Source: Labia minor
Lineage: Eukaryota > Arthropoda > Insecta > Dermaptera > Spongiphoridae
Length of the DNA: 64,000 bases
Direction: 5' to 3'
NCBI GenBank assembly: GCA_963082975.1
Contig: OY720344.1
Location: 11,829,580-11,893,579, forward strand
Under the pieces are notes generated by a model, which was given only the letters and a program-made list of their open reading frames with translations, was not told the DNA's origin and searched no databases. Of this stretch, positions 63,571 through 64,000 are shown in pieces (the first letter of the stretch is position 1; each line of letters opens with the position of its first letter). The position numbers and the translations under genes are program-made.

Positions 63571-64000
63571 CCTTATACCAAAAGATTCTCAATTCAATTT
63601 TATTAATTTTATATTAATTTGTATTCAATGATGTGAGTGAATAATTTGCTTCTAGTCGTTGGAGTTAAGTTGATTTTATAATATATATGTACCTAATCAT
63701 TGGTGATGGCTTTGAAAAATTTATTGTATTATAATAATACACACACATTTTTATTATTCTATTTTTATTATTATAATCATATTAAAAAAATAAATTATTC
63801 AACATTTTTTTATTACTTACTTATTTACTTATTTTCCTTCAATGTAAGTTTTTTTCCCTTTATTATTTGACAATTTATTTTAATGCATTTCTAAATGTAA
63901 TAATATAAAATAATTTAAATAATATAATCACATTATTTAAGTGGAATGTCTTTTGACCACATTATTATATTAATGTATCTTTATAAATGTATTGATAAAA
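63571..64000. other. AT-rich right edge
   Basis: Nothing recognised. Confidence 0.4.

Noticed and set aside
63371-63631. 86-codon plus-strand frame rich in Leu, Pro and Ser
   Set aside because: Composition reflects a C/T-rich promoter-like patch; no domain or splice support.

Overview
The window is animal nuclear DNA, very AT-rich, with short exons, GT-AG introns and many small transposons. The recognisable genes are animal nuclear genes, three of them for mitochondrial or tRNA functions. The extreme AT content, the arrangement of COA3 and mtTFB1, and the transposon mix suggest an insect. A GC-poor hymenopteran such as an aphid-parasitoid braconid is my guess from composition only; nothing here proves it.

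Layout. 0-15 kb: mostly repeats, with one convincing terminal exon of an unidentified minus-strand gene (2854-3006) and a GC-rich coding-like island at 12.0-12.9 kb, also best read on the minus strand. 15.4-16.9 kb: the last two exons of a tRNA dimethylallyltransferase gene (TRIT1 type, +). 17.1-20.9 kb: a complete five-exon mitochondrial rRNA dimethyladenosine transferase gene (mtTFB1/TFB1M, -). Immediately upstream on the same strand, with 24 nt between stop and start, lies a complete COA3 (CCDC56) gene. This pair looks like the dicistronic unit known from Drosophila. 27.1-28.6 kb: a complete four-exon short aprataxin gene (+). 34.1-38.0 kb: a whole-looking hAT transposon of Buster type, with an uninterrupted 619-aa transposase, inserted into an already deleted mariner. 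39.9-52.3 kb: a complete eight-exon F-box gene of the FBXO25/FBXO32 (atrogin-1) type, whose first intron is 6.7 kb and full of repeats. 52.3-64 kb: no gene recognised; repeats, a tRNA-derived SINE, a Penelope-like hammerhead motif and a promoter-like GC-rich patch near the right edge.

Repeats. Two unrelated families have the same build: a start after a T-run, an 8-11 bp subterminal inverted repeat, an internal microsatellite, and a hairpin just before the 3' end. That is the architecture of non-autonomous Helentrons (HINE/DINE-1-like). Family A has seven copies and family B has two full copies, one truncated copy and one fragment; a third, about 110 bp family may be similar. Other elements include hAT MITEs with 8-bp target duplications, a pogo/Tigger-like MITE with TA duplications, deleted mariners, a TTAA-flanked MITE and several LINE 3' ends. 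No LTR retroelement, virus-like element or CRISPR array was recognised.

Gene relations. TRIT1 and mtTFB1 are convergent, with 146 bp between stop codons. COA3-mtTFB1 and aprataxin are divergent across 6.2 kb of repeats. COA3 (cytochrome c oxidase assembly), mtTFB1 (12S rRNA dimethylation) and TRIT1 (i6A37 on tRNAs, including mitochondrial ones) all serve mitochondrial gene expression or respiration. Aprataxin (DNA repair) and the F-box protein (ubiquitin ligase) are functionally separate.
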